NCBI GenBank assembly: GCA_018241265.1
Contig: JAFEEF010000008.1
Location: 62,001 to 126,000 of the forward strand
Reading direction: 5' to 3'
Source: Pseudomonadota bacterium
GTDB lineage: Bacteria > Pseudomonadota > Gammaproteobacteria > Burkholderiales > Burkholderiaceae_C
Length of the DNA: 64,000 nt
Below the pieces are notes generated by a model. It had not been told where the DNA came from. It did not search any database and saw nothing but the letters and a program-made list of their open reading frames with translations. Shown piece by piece: positions 16,577 through 25,927 of this stretch. The translations under genes and the position numbers were made by a program. The first letter of the stretch is position 1. Every line of letters starts with the position of its first letter.

Positions 16577-17809
16577 ATGTCTGCTTGGACGAGCGCACTG
16601 CGCACGCACTACCGCTGGATCATCGTGGCCGCCGGCGGCGCGCTCGGCTGCGTCGCGATCGGCGGGCTGTTCTCGCTGCCGGTGTTCCTGCGCCCGATCG
16701 CGCAGGACACCGGTTGGTCGACCACCGGGATCTCCACCGCGATGACGTTCGCGTTCCTCGCGCTCGCGCTTGGCAGCATCGGCTGGGGCAGCCTGTCCGA
16801 TCGCGTCGGCCCGCGCGCCGTGGTGCTCGCGGGTTCGTTGCTGCTGTCCGCCGGTCTCGCGCTGGCCAGCCTGGCGACCTCGCTGGTGGCATTCCAGCTG
16901 TTGTTCGGCGTGGTCGTCGGCGTCAGCGCCGCGGCGATCTTCGCGCCGCTGATGGCCTGCGTCACCGGCTGGTTCGACACGCGGCGCAGCCTGGCGGTGT
17001 CGCTGGTCTCGGCCGGCATGGGCATGGCGCCGATGACGATGTCGCCGCTGGCCGCCTGGCTGGTGCAGGCGCACGACTGGCGCACGGCGCTGCAGATCAT
17101 CGCGGCGCTGGTGGCGGCGGTCATGGTCCCGCTGGCGTTGCTGGTGCGCCGCCCGCCGGCGCTGGCGCAGGCGGCGGCTTCCACGGCGGTGCCGGAGGCC
17201 GCGACCGGGCCGGCGATGTCCGTAGTGCAGGCCGTGCGCTCCGCACCGTTCCTGATCCTCGTGCTGACGAGCTTCCTGACCTGCGCCACCCATTCCGGGC
17301 CGATCTTCCACACGGTGAGCTATGCCGTCACCTGCGGCATCCCGCTGATGGCGGCCGTGTCGATCTACAGCCTCGAGGGGCTGGCGGGCATGGGCGGCCG
17401 CCTCGTGTTCGGTCTGCTGGGCGACCGCTACGGCGCCGCGCGCGTGCTGGTGCTGGCGCTGCTCGCCCAGGCGCTGGTCGTGCTGGGCTACGTGGCCGCG
17501 CGCGAGCTGTCGACCTTCTACACCGTTGCGGCGCTGTTCGGCTTCACGTATGCGGGCGTGATGCCGCTGTTCGCCGTGATCGCGCGCGAGAATTTTCCGC
17601 TGCGCATGATGGGGACGGTGATCGGCGGCACGACGATGGCCAGCAGCCTCGGCATGGCGCTCGGGCCGGTGCTCGGCGGGCTGATCTACGACGCGTACTC
17701 CAGCTATGCGTGGCTCTTCATCGGCGCGTTCGCGCTGGGCATCGGATCCTTCGTGGCCGCGCTGGCGTTCATGCGCTTGCCCCGGCGGCGCATGATGGCG
17801 GCGGCCTGA
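16577..17809 (+). CDS. MFS transporter, monocarboxylate/oxalate-like
   Basis: The 410-residue protein has 12 predicted membrane helices with the MFS loop-2/3 motif WGSLSDRVGPRAVV and its repeat in the second half, FGLLGDRYGAARVL. The helix 1 region WIIVAAGGALGCVAIGGLFSLPVFLRPI and the overall layout resemble the MCT/oxalate:formate-like group that moves small carboxylates. The start ATG follows CAGGGACCGAACC. It stands alone between YCII and a second MFS gene, and nothing nearby fixes its substrate. Confidence 0.87.
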   Translation: MSAWTSALRTHYRWIIVAAGGALGCVAIGGLFSLPVFLRPIAQDTGWSTTGISTAMTFAFLALALGSIGWGSLSDRVGPRAVVLAGSLLLSAGLALASLATSLVAFQLLFGVVVGVSAAAIFAPLMACVTGWFDTRRSLAVSLVSAGMGMAPMTMSPLAAWLVQAHDWRTALQIIAALVAAVMVPLALLVRRPPALAQAAASTAVPEAATGPAMSVVQAVRSAPFLILVLTSFLTCATHSGPIFHTVSYAVTCGIPLMAAVSIYSLEGLAGMGGRLVFGLLGDRYGAARVLVLALLAQALVVLGYVAARELSTFYTVAALFGFTYAGVMPLFAVIARENFPLRMMGTVIGGTTMASSLGMALGPVLGGLIYDAYSSYAWLFIGAFALGIGSFVAALAFMRLPRRRMMAAA

Positions 17810-17986
17810 CAAGCCATGGCTGCGCTTTGCGCCTTGATTGGCCGCGTTCTGACGACCTGCTCGGGCGCGCCGGATTCATTCACAGCTTGAGAGCCGGGGA
17901 GGGCGCCGCCGGCATGCACCCTTAAGATCGCCGCTCGATGCGCCGGGCCGGAAGGAAGCCCAGGCCCGGAGACCGATCGCACCTGC

Positions 17987-19240
17987 ATGTTTCTCGACAT
18001 CGGCCCACTGCGCCGCAACGCAGCCTTCCGTGATCTCTTCGCCAGCCAGTTCATCTCGGCGCTGGGCACGATGGTCAGCTACGTGGCCGTGCCGTGGCAG
18101 GTCTATGAACTGACGCACTCGAACGCACAGGTCGGCCTGCTGGGCCTGGTGCAGCTCGCGCCGGTCGTCGTCTGCGGCCTGCTCGGCGGGGCCGTGGCCG
18201 ACCGCATCGACCGCAAGCGCCTGCTGATCGCGTCCGAGGCGCTGATGGCGCTGTGCCTGGTCGGCCTGCTGATCAACGCCACGCTGGCCGCACCCGGCGT
18301 GCTGGCGGTCTACCTGCTCGTCGCGGTGCTGCAGGGAGCCAGCGGCTTCCACCGCCCGGCACTCGAGGCGTTGACGCAGAAGCTCGCGCGGCCCGACGAA
18401 TACGCCGCGGTCTCGGCCCTGGCATCGGTGCGCGGCACGGTCGGGATGGTGGCCGGACCGGCATTGGCCGGCGTGCTGCTCGCGCGCTGGGGCGCGGTCG
18501 GCGCCTACCTCTTCGATACCTGCACCTTCGTCGCCGCGCTGTACTTCATCTCGCGCATCCCGCGCGCCGATGTCGCCATGGACGCGCAGGCCGACCGTCC
18601 GCACCTGCTGTCCGACCTGGCCGAGGGCATGCGCTTCGCATGGGCACGGCCCGCGCTGATGGGCACCTACCTCATCGACATCGTCGCGATGGCCTTCGCG
18701 TTCCCGGTCGCGTTGTTCCCGGCGATGGCCGCGGCCGACGGGCGCACCGAGGCAGTAGGTTGGCTGCTGTCGGCGATGTCGGTCGGGGCGCTGGTCATCG
18801 GCCTCTTCAGCGGCTGGACCGGCAAGGTCTCGCGCCATGGGCGCGCGGTCGTGATCGCGGCGGCGGTCTGGGCGCTGGGCATCGTCGCGCTGGGGTTCGC
18901 GCCGAACCTGATGCTGAGTCTGGCCTGCCTGGCGGTCGCGGGCGCGGCCGACATGGTCAGCGGCGTGTTCCGCGGCACGATCTGGAACCAGACCATCCCC
19001 AACGACCTGCGCGGCCGACTGGCGGGGATCGAGATGATCAGCTACCTCACCGGCCCGCTCATCGGCAACGCGCGCGCCGGCTTCATGGCCGATGCCTGGA
19101 GCGTGCCGGTGGCCATCTGGGCAGGCGGGCTCATCTGCCTCGTGGCCATCGTCGCGACGGGCTGGTCGCTGCCGCGCTTCTGGCGCTATCGCGGCGGTCT
19201 GCCCGACGTATGTGCGGAAGGCAGGGCGCAAGGGTCGTAG
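17987..19240 (+). CDS. MFS exporter, EntS-like (MFS_3)
   Basis: A 417-residue, 12-helix major facilitator. The N-terminus (LRRNAAFRDLFASQFISALGTMVSYVAVPWQVYELT) and the motif GGAVADRIDRKRLLI place it in the EntS/drug-export branch. EntS exports enterobactin in enteric bacteria; here no siderophore biosynthesis gene is adjacent, so a general exporter role is as likely. It is separated from the previous MFS gene by 177 bases and from the next by about 75 bases. Confidence 0.87.
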   Translation: MFLDIGPLRRNAAFRDLFASQFISALGTMVSYVAVPWQVYELTHSNAQVGLLGLVQLAPVVVCGLLGGAVADRIDRKRLLIASEALMALCLVGLLINATLAAPGVLAVYLLVAVLQGASGFHRPALEALTQKLARPDEYAAVSALASVRGTVGMVAGPALAGVLLARWGAVGAYLFDTCTFVAALYFISRIPRADVAMDAQADRPHLLSDLAEGMRFAWARPALMGTYLIDIVAMAFAFPVALFPAMAAADGRTEAVGWLLSAMSVGALVIGLFSGWTGKVSRHGRAVVIAAAVWALGIVALGFAPNLMLSLACLAVAGAADMVSGVFRGTIWNQTIPNDLRGRLAGIEMISYLTGPLIGNARAGFMADAWSVPVAIWAGGLICLVAIVATGWSLPRFWRYRGGLPDVCAEGRAQGS

Positions 19241-19315
19241 CGCCCCGGGCAAGCGCTCATGCCCATTCCTCGAGCCGGAAGGGATACTGAAGGCCACTCT
19301 GCTGCAAGGTGCGTC

Positions 19316-19657
19316 GTGGGTCGACTTCGTCTCTATGCCGATGAGCATGGCGCGTGTGCGATGCACGAGAGCGGCTTTTCCTGGCTCGCCGCGATCAGCC
19401 TTCCGGCCTGGGCGCTGCAGCGCCGGTTGTACGGCGTGGCGGTCGCAGGGCTGCTGTTCGGCCTGGGTCTGGGTCTGCTCGCGAACCTGCTGCAGCTCTC
19501 GGGCGGCTGGCAGTTCTGCATGTACGCGGTGAACTTCCTGGGCGGCGGGTTCCTCGCCGGCCACCTGCAGCGGTGGATGCTGCGGCGGCGGGGGTACTTC
19601 ATCACGGCCGAGGAGCCGCTGCCGCGCGCGAACCCCGGTGCGCCGAAACGGACATGA
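19316..19657 (+). CDS. Small DUF2628-like membrane protein
   Basis: A GTG start at 19316 with AAGG seven bases upstream gives 113 residues beginning MGRLRLYADEHG, followed by SGFSWLAAISLPAWALQRRLYG. This matches DUF2628 proteins, in which a short cytoplasmic strand is followed by an FSWxAF-type membrane entry and two or three helices, ending with a charged RRGY tail. A later ATG (19361) would cut off the conserved leader. Its TGA overlaps the ATG of the next gene (19654-19657), so the two are translationally coupled. Function unknown. Confidence 0.72.
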   Translation: MGRLRLYADEHGACAMHESGFSWLAAISLPAWALQRRLYGVAVAGLLFGLGLGLLANLLQLSGGWQFCMYAVNFLGGGFLAGHLQRWMLRRRGYFITAEEPLPRANPGAPKRT

Positions 19658-21312
19658 TCGATCTCGCCTGTCTGAAAGGTCCGCCGCCGCCGGCCGGCGA
19701 GTTGCTGTTCTCCGATGGCGTGTTCAACATCGTCGGCGGGATGCTGGTGCTGGCGATCCTCCTCGCCGCGCTGGCGGCGCCGCTGACACGCTCGCGCTAC
19801 CGCAGGCGCATCGTGCGCCTGATGGGCTTCGACCAGATCGCGCCGCGTCCGGTCGCGCCCGCGTCCTCGGGCCCTCGATTCGGCACTCGGGCGTCGTCCG
19901 CGTCGCTCGCGGTCGCGCCGCCCCGGCGCGACGCGTTGGCCGGGCTGTCCGCGCAACGCGAACGCCGGATCACGCGCGCCACCGTGGCGGCCTGGCTGGC
20001 TTTCGCGGCCTTCGGCCTCGTCGCCGCCGGCGTCGACCCGAAGGTGGACCTGGCGGGCCGGGTGGGCTACGCCACGGCGCTCGCCCTGCTGGCCATCGGC
20101 CCGGCCGTGACCAACCTGCCGCCGCGCTGGGCGCGATGGGCGGTAGTCGCCGGCCTGGTCGCTTGCGCGATGGGCCTCGCGCTGATGCTCGCGCTGCGCC
20201 GCGCGCATCCCGCCGCTGCGCCGGACGATCCGCTCGACTGGGAGACAGCGATCTACGCGGCCATCGGGATCGCCGCCTACTTCGCGATGTTCCATCGCAG
20301 CCTGCGCGGACAGGTGCTGCCGGTCTTCGTGCTGCTGACGGTCTGCATGCTGGCGGTGCTGGCACCGTACGGGCTGCTGGAGCGGCATGCGGGCGCCTGT
20401 CTGGTCGGTATCGGCAACAACGGCTCGCCGCTGTCGACCGCGTTCCTGCTGCTCACGGTGCCGGTGATCCTGCTCGGTCTGTGGCTGTCGTTCCGCGCGC
20501 TGGGCGGCCTCGTATGGCTGATGGAGCACGGCTGGGTCAGCGAGTTGTCGCTGGTCAGCGTCTTCGGCCTGGCCGTCATCGCGACGGCGGCGGTGATGGG
20601 CCAGATTCCCGAGCATGCCGGCGACGCGGCGTTCTGGTCGGTCTGGGTGCCGTTGCCGTGGCTGGCGGTGACGCTGGCGGTCTATGCCTTGGTGCTGGGC
20701 CAGCCGCCCGGCGCGGCGGACGGCCCGCAGTTGCTGGTGCTGCGCGTCTTCTCCAAGGACAGCCGCAAGCGCAGCCTGCTCGATGCCGTGCAGGCGCGCT
20801 GGCGCTTCGTCGGGGCGGTGCACCAGATCGGCGGCCCGGACATGGTGGCGATGAACGTCGACCCTTACGAGTCCGCCATGTTCCTGAGCAACCGCACGCA
20901 CGAACTCTTCCTGCCGGTGGCCGGAGAGATCGAGCATCTGCAGGCGCGCCTGCAGACGGCACCCGATCGCGAAGGACGGTTCAGCATCAACGAGGTGTTC
21001 TGCTTCAACACCGCCTGGCGTCGGACCGTCGAGCAGCTGATGGAGCTGAGCCAGGTCATCGTGCTGGACCTGCGCGAGTTGACCGCGCAGCGCGAAGGCA
21101 CCGGCTACGAGATCGCGCGCTTGGCGCATGCGGGGTTGCTGCAGCGCGTGGTCGCGGTCGGCGACGGCGGGACCGACTGGGCCCATGTGGAGCATCTGCT
21201 GCGCGCGGAAGGGCAGGATCCGGCCCGGCTGAAGCGGCTGGACATCGCTGCCGGTGCCGGTGCGGACGGGTTGTTCGAGTTGCTGCTCGGGGCTGCGACG
21301 GTATCGTCGTAG
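19654..21312 (+). CDS. Polytopic membrane protein with a conserved cytoplasmic C-terminal domain
   Basis: The 552-residue product has about nine hydrophobic helices (residues 20-360) and then a soluble domain of about 190 residues. That domain opens LLVLRVFSKDSRKRSLLDAVQ and includes RWRFVGAVHQIGGPDMVAMNV, RFSINEVFCFNTAWRRTVE and VIVLDLRELTAQREGTGYE. I recognise this arrangement as a recurrent, uncharacterised bacterial family whose alternating hydrophobic strands, VLDLR motif and GTGYEI segment look TIR/STIR-like. That would suggest a nucleotide-binding or signalling role, but I cannot confirm the fold. It is coupled by ATGA overlap to the DUF2628-like gene. Confidence 0.75.
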   Translation: MIDLACLKGPPPPAGELLFSDGVFNIVGGMLVLAILLAALAAPLTRSRYRRRIVRLMGFDQIAPRPVAPASSGPRFGTRASSASLAVAPPRRDALAGLSAQRERRITRATVAAWLAFAAFGLVAAGVDPKVDLAGRVGYATALALLAIGPAVTNLPPRWARWAVVAGLVACAMGLALMLALRRAHPAAAPDDPLDWETAIYAAIGIAAYFAMFHRSLRGQVLPVFVLLTVCMLAVLAPYGLLERHAGACLVGIGNNGSPLSTAFLLLTVPVILLGLWLSFRALGGLVWLMEHGWVSELSLVSVFGLAVIATAAVMGQIPEHAGDAAFWSVWVPLPWLAVTLAVYALVLGQPPGAADGPQLLVLRVFSKDSRKRSLLDAVQARWRFVGAVHQIGGPDMVAMNVDPYESAMFLSNRTHELFLPVAGEIEHLQARLQTAPDREGRFSINEVFCFNTAWRRTVEQLMELSQVIVLDLRELTAQREGTGYEIARLAHAGLLQRVVAVGDGGTDWAHVEHLLRAEGQDPARLKRLDIAAGAGADGLFELLLGAATVSS

Positions 21313-21353
21313 GCCGTGTCCGGTCCGCCCGCGCGGGATGGGTGCGTGCCGGC

Positions 21354-21786
21354 GTGTCCGACGCATTCGCGCCGCCGCAGGATGCGACGGCGCAGACGAG
21401 CGTGCCGCTCGCCGGATTGCGCATCCTGCTGGTCGAGGACAACCTCATCAACCAGGAACTCGCCACCGCGCTGCTCGAGCAAGTCGGCATCCATGCGACG
21501 CTGGCCGAGAACGGCCGCCAGGCGCTCGAGATCCTGGAGCACGCGTCGTTCGACGGCGTGCTGATGGACTGCCAGATGCCCGAGCTCGACGGCTACGAGG
21601 CGACGCGCGCGATCCGCCGCGGCCCGCGCTGCCGATCATCGCGATGACCGCGAACGCGATGTCGGGCGACCGCGATGCCGCGCTCGCCGCCGGCATGAAC
21701 GACCACATCCCGAAGCCGATCGACGTCGACGCGATGTACGCGACGATCGCGCGCTGGATGAGGACGCCGGCCTCGGACCTGCCTGA
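21354..21786 (+). pseudogene. Frameshifted receiver-domain (REC) remnant
   Basis: From GTG 21354 the frame encodes LAGLRILLVEDNLINQELAT, then DGVLMDCQMPELDGYEATRAIRRG with an intact phospho-acceptor Asp, but it runs into a stop at 21645-21647. The rest of the domain continues in another frame from about 21626: LPIIAMTANAMSGDRDAALAAGMNDHIPKPID. A normal receiver has six or seven residues between AIR and LPII; here about ten bases are missing, so a small deletion shifted the frame. The sequence resembles the C-terminal REC of hybrid kinases, and no kinase part remains. It is a decayed fragment or a sequencing error. Confidence 0.7.
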
Positions 21787-22248
21787 TCACGCGCCTTCGT
21801 CGTACGCGGCCGTCTGCCCCGGCCGGCGCAGCATCTTGTCGACGTCGCCGGCATGCAGCTCCTCGGCGGCGATCATCTGGCGCGCGAATTCCTCGAGCGG
21901 AATCGACCGGTCCTTCACGAGGTCGAGCAGCTGGCGGTACAGCGCCAGCGCCGAGCGCTCATGGTCCAGCGACTCGCGCAGCATCTCGCCGATGTCGAAG
22001 CGGTGCGTGTCGAGCAGGGGCCCGATCGCGAGCGACGGATAGGCACCGAGGTGCGTGATCCATTCGCCGACCTGCTGCGCATGCCGCAGCGATTCGTTCG
22101 CCTGCTCGCGCATCCACGAGACGATCGGTATGCGACCGTAGCCGAACACCAGCAGCGAGTAGTGCGTGTAGCGAACGACCCCGGCGAGCTCGTTCTCGAG
22201 CAGGCGGTCGAGTACCGAGACGACCTGTTCCTTGTCTGCATCAATCAC
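21787..22248 (-). CDS. Ferritin-like / bacterioferritin family protein
   Basis: A GTG start at 22248 with GGAGGT six bases upstream gives a 153-residue four-helix protein. The N-terminal helix DKEQVVSVLDRLLENELAGVVRYTHYS resembles bacterioferritin, with Glu20 as a likely metal ligand; ESLRHAQQVGEWI, DHERSALALYRQLL (Glu97) and AAEELHAGDVD (Glu129-x-x-His132) supply the others. The expected role is iron storage or ferroxidase activity in the cytoplasm. Its end abuts the REC remnant tail to tail. It is divergent from the carboxylase beta gene, separated by 74 bases. Confidence 0.82.
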   Translation of the reverse strand: MIDADKEQVVSVLDRLLENELAGVVRYTHYSLLVFGYGRIPIVSWMREQANESLRHAQQVGEWITHLGAYPSLAIGPLLDTHRFDIGEMLRESLDHERSALALYRQLLDLVKDRSIPLEEFARQMIAAEELHAGDVDKMLRRPGQTAAYDEGA

Positions 22249-22322
22249 GTCGTACCTCCGTCGATGATGGCGCCGCGCGCGGCGGCGTGCGCCGATCGTA
22301 GACGCGTCGCGCATCCGCGTCG

Positions 22323-23981
22323 ATGCACGCTACGCTCGCGTCCTCGACCACTCCCTCGGCGGCCATGGCCCAGATCGCCTCCCGACTCGCGCCGGACGGC
22401 GCGTCGGCACGCGCGCACCGCGACGCGATGCTCGCGCAGCTCGAACGCGCCCGCGCCTACCGGCAGCGCACGATCGACAAGTCGGCCGCGTCGCGTGCCC
22501 GCTTCGAGCAGCGCGGCCAGCTGCTGCCGCGCGAGCGGCTCGCGCTGCTGCTCGATCCCGGCGCGCCGTTTCTCGAGCTCGCGGCGCTCGCCGGCCTCGG
22601 GCTCGACGATGCCGACCTCGACAAGAGCGTGCCGGGCGGCGGCGTGATCGCCGGCATCGGCTTCGTCTCCGGCGTGCGCTGCATGGTGAGCGCGTCCGAC
22701 GCGGGCATAGACGCCGGCGCGCTGCAGCCGATGGGACTCGACAAGCAACTGCGCATGCAGGAGCTCGCGCTCGAGAACCGGCTGCCGTTCGTGCAGCTCG
22801 TCGAGAGCGCCGGCGCGAACCTGACGACCTACCGCGTCGAGGAGTTCGTGCGCGGCGGCAGCCTGTTCCGCAACCTTGCGCGCATGTCGGCGGCCGGCCT
22901 GCCGGTCGTCACCGTGACGCACGGTTCGTCGACCGCGGGCGGGGCCTACCAGACCGGCCTGTCGGACTACATCGTGATGGTGCGCGGCCGCTCGCGCGCC
23001 TTCCTCGCCGGGCCGCCGCTCCTGCTGGCCGCGACCGGCGAAGTCGCGACCGAAGAGGAGCTCGGCGGCGCCGAGATGCACACGTCCATCTCCGGCCTCG
23101 GCGACTACCTCGCCGAGGACGACCGCGACGCGATCCGCATCGCGCGCGAGATCCTCGCGCAGATCGACTGGCCGCGCGATGCCGCGGCCGCGCGGCCGCA
23201 CCGTCCGCCGCGCTACGACGCCGAGGAGCTGCGCGCGATCATGCCGGCCGACCCGAAGCGCCCGGTCGACATGCGCGAGGTGATCGCGCGCATCGCCGAC
23301 GATTCCGATTTCCTCGAGTTCGGCGAGCGCTATGGCCCGGCTACCGTCTGCGGCCAGGTGCATCTCGAAGGCTGGCCGCTCGGCATCATCACCAACAACG
23401 GGCCGATCGACGTGGCCGGCGCCAACAAGGCGACCCACTTCATCCAGGCCTGCTGCCAGTCGCGCACGCCCATCCTCTATCTGCAGAACACCACCGGCTA
23501 CATGGTCGGCCGCGCGCATGAAGAGGCCGGCATGATCAAGCACGGCTCGAAGATGATCCAGGCGGTCGGCAACGCGACGGTGCCGCAGGTCACGATCCAT
23601 TGCGGCGCGTCGTTTGGTGCCGGCAACTACGGCATGTGCGGACGCGGTTTCGCGCCGCGCTTCTGCTTCTCGTGGCCGAATGCGCGCACCGCGGTGATGG
23701 GTGGCGAGCAGGCCGCACGCACGATGTCCATCGTCGGCGAGGCCGCGGCGCGCCGCAAGGGCCAGGAGCCGGATCGAGCGCAGCTCGATGCGCTCGAGCG
23801 CCGCATCGTCGAACGCTTCGAGCGCCAGGCCGGCGTGTTCGCGACCAGCGCGCTGCTGCTCGACGACGGCGTGATCGATCCGCGCGACACCCGTGCGGTC
23901 CTGGCCGAGGCGCTCGCGATCTGCCGCGAGGGCGACGCGCGCCGGCCGCAGGCGATGCAGTTCGGCGTGGCGCGGCCATGA
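22323..23981 (+). CDS. Acyl-CoA carboxylase, carboxyltransferase (beta) subunit
   Basis: The 552-residue protein is a biotin-dependent carboxyltransferase of the propionyl/methylcrotonyl/geranyl-CoA carboxylase type, with two crotonase-fold halves. Markers are GQLLPRERLALLLDPG, GGSLFRNLARMSAAGLPVV, HGSSTAGGAYQTG in the first half and THFIQACCQSRTPILYLQNTTGYMVG, CGASFGAGNYGMCGRGFAPRF in the second. The latter stretch is typical of MccB/LiuB and AtuC. It overlaps the alpha subunit gene by ATGA (23978-23981). An AtuA-like gene lies nearby, which favours geranyl-CoA or a similar branched acyl-CoA, though methylcrotonyl-CoA remains possible. The ATG 22323 has no clear ribosome site; ATG 22365 is an alternative. 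Confidence 0.88.
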   Translation: MHATLASSTTPSAAMAQIASRLAPDGASARAHRDAMLAQLERARAYRQRTIDKSAASRARFEQRGQLLPRERLALLLDPGAPFLELAALAGLGLDDADLDKSVPGGGVIAGIGFVSGVRCMVSASDAGIDAGALQPMGLDKQLRMQELALENRLPFVQLVESAGANLTTYRVEEFVRGGSLFRNLARMSAAGLPVVTVTHGSSTAGGAYQTGLSDYIVMVRGRSRAFLAGPPLLLAATGEVATEEELGGAEMHTSISGLGDYLAEDDRDAIRIAREILAQIDWPRDAAAARPHRPPRYDAEELRAIMPADPKRPVDMREVIARIADDSDFLEFGERYGPATVCGQVHLEGWPLGIITNNGPIDVAGANKATHFIQACCQSRTPILYLQNTTGYMVGRAHEEAGMIKHGSKMIQAVGNATVPQVTIHCGASFGAGNYGMCGRGFAPRFCFSWPNARTAVMGGEQAARTMSIVGEAAARRKGQEPDRAQLDALERRIVERFERQAGVFATSALLLDDGVIDPRDTRAVLAEALAICREGDARRPQAMQFGVARP

Positions 23982-25927
23982 CGAAGACGCCCTATTCGAC
24001 GATCCTCGTCGCCAACCGCGGCGAGGTCGCGCTGCGCATCATGCGCAGCGCGCGTGCCGCCGGCTATCGATGCGTCGCGGTCCACACCGACGTCGATGCC
24101 GGCGCCGGCCATGTGCGTGCGGCCGATGCGGCGGTCTGCATCGGCGCGGCGCGTGCCTACCTCGACATCGCCGCGATGGTCGCCGCGGCGCGCGCGAGCG
24201 GTGCCGATGCGGTGCATCCCGGCTACGGCTTCCTGGCCGAGAACGCCGACTTCGCCGCGGCCTGCCGCGCGGCCGGGCTGGTCTTCATCGGGCCGTCGCC
24301 GGGGGCGATCCGCGCGATGGGGAACAAGGCCGGTGCGAAGCGGCTGATGGCCGCGGCCGGCGTGCCGTGCGTGCCCGGCTACGACGGCGACGACCAGGAT
24401 GCGGTGCACCTCGCCCGCGAGGCCGAGCGCATCGGCTGGCCGGTCATGATCAAGGCCGCGGCCGGCGGCGGCGGACGCGGCATGCGGCTGTGCGCATCGG
24501 CCGGCGAGTTCGCGGCCTTGCTCGACAGCGCACGCTCCGAGGCCGCGCATGCGTTCGGCGACCCGACGGTGATCCTCGAGAAGGCGATCGTCGCGCCGCG
24601 CCATGTCGAGGTCCAGGTGCTGGCCGATCGATACGGCCATGCGATCCATCTCGGCGAGCGCGACTGCTCGGTGCAGCGCCGGCATCAGAAGCTGATCGAG
24701 GAGGCGCCGTCGCCCGCGGTGTCGTCCGACCTGCGCGAGCGCATGGGCGCGACCGCGCTGGCGGCCGTGCGGGCGATCGGCTACGAAGGCGCCGGCACGC
24801 TCGAGTTCCTGCTCGACGGCGACGGCCGGCCCTGTTTCATCGAGATGAACACGCGGCTGCAGGTCGAGCATCCGGTGACCGAGGCGATCACCGGGCTCGA
24901 TATCGTCGACCTGCAGCTGCGCATCGCGGCCGGCGAGCCTCTGACCCTCTTGCAGCAGGACGTCAGCTTCGATGGCCATGCGATCGAGGTGCGGCTGTGC
25001 GCCGAGGATCCGGCCTGCGGCTTCCTGCCGCAGAGCGGGACGATGGCGCTGTGGCGGCCGTCGCGCGCGCTGCGTGTCGAGCATGCGTTGACGTCGGGCA
25101 GCGCCGTCTCGCCGTACTACGACCCGATGATCGCCAAGCTCGTCGCTCACGGCGCGACGCGTGAGGAGGCGCGGCGCCGGCTGCTCGCGGGCCTGGCCGA
25201 CAGCGTCGCGCTCGGGGTCACGACGAACCAGGCTTGGCTGGCGCGCTGCCTGCGGCATCCGGCGTTCGTCGACGGCACTGCGACGACGGCATTCATCGCG
25301 CGGCACGAGGCCGAATTGCTGCTCGCTGACGATGACGATGCGGCCTCGTTGGCGGACGTGCTCACCGCGGTGCTGCTGTTCGAGACGGCCGCGCTGCAGT
25401 GCAGTGCCGCTCGGCGCCTTCCGCATGGGCTCGCGATGCCGCTGCGCTACGAGATCGACGGCCGCGCATGCGACGCGACGCTCACCGAAACGTCCTCCTG
25501 CCGGCACCTGGTGCGGATCGGCGATCGATCTCGCGCGGTGACCCTGGTGGAAGTCGGCGACGCCTGTGCACGCCTCGTCGTCGACGGCGTGGCGATCGCC
25601 TTGGCCTGGGTGCGTGATGGCGGTCGCCTGCATTGGTCGTCGAGCGGCGTGCCGCATGCCGTGCTCGACCTCACGCTTGCCCCCGCGCGTCGGGCACACG
25701 AAGCAGGGCAGGGCGACGCGGTACGGGCATCGACGACCGGCCGCGTCGTCGCCGTCCCGGTCGAGCCCGGTCAGACGATTGCCGCCGGCGCACCGGTGCT
25801 GGTCCTCGAGGCGATGAAGATGGAGCACGTCCACGTCGCGCCGCGCGCCGGCACGGTGCGCGCGGTGCATGCCGCCGTCGGCGATCAGGTCGCTGCGGGC
25901 CGCGTCGTGATCGAGCTCGGCGACTGA
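23978..25927 (+). CDS. Acyl-CoA carboxylase, biotin carboxylase/BCCP (alpha) subunit
   Basis: The 649-residue protein carries a biotin carboxylase domain (1-450: ILVANRGEVALRI, HPGYGFLAENADF, the ATP-grasp loop KAAAGGGGRGMR, EMNTRLQVEHPVTE), a linker of about 120 residues, and a C-terminal biotinyl domain with EAMKME, Lys614 being biotinylated. It uses ATP and bicarbonate to charge the biotin and works with the beta subunit encoded immediately upstream. The final 43 bases overlap the 3' end of the convergent AtuA-like gene, so the two transcripts are complementary at their ends. Confidence 0.92.
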   Translation: MTKTPYSTILVANRGEVALRIMRSARAAGYRCVAVHTDVDAGAGHVRAADAAVCIGAARAYLDIAAMVAAARASGADAVHPGYGFLAENADFAAACRAAGLVFIGPSPGAIRAMGNKAGAKRLMAAAGVPCVPGYDGDDQDAVHLAREAERIGWPVMIKAAAGGGGRGMRLCASAGEFAALLDSARSEAAHAFGDPTVILEKAIVAPRHVEVQVLADRYGHAIHLGERDCSVQRRHQKLIEEAPSPAVSSDLRERMGATALAAVRAIGYEGAGTLEFLLDGDGRPCFIEMNTRLQVEHPVTEAITGLDIVDLQLRIAAGEPLTLLQQDVSFDGHAIEVRLCAEDPACGFLPQSGTMALWRPSRALRVEHALTSGSAVSPYYDPMIAKLVAHGATREEARRRLLAGLADSVALGVTTNQAWLARCLRHPAFVDGTATTAFIARHEAELLLADDDDAASLADVLTAVLLFETAALQCSAARRLPHGLAMPLRYEIDGRACDATLTETSSCRHLVRIGDRSRAVTLVEVGDACARLVVDGVAIALAWVRDGGRLHWSSSGVPHAVLDLTLAPARRAHEAGQGDAVRASTTGRVVAVPVEPGQTIAAGAPVLVLEAMKMEHVHVAPRAGTVRAVHAAVGDQVAAGRVVIELGD

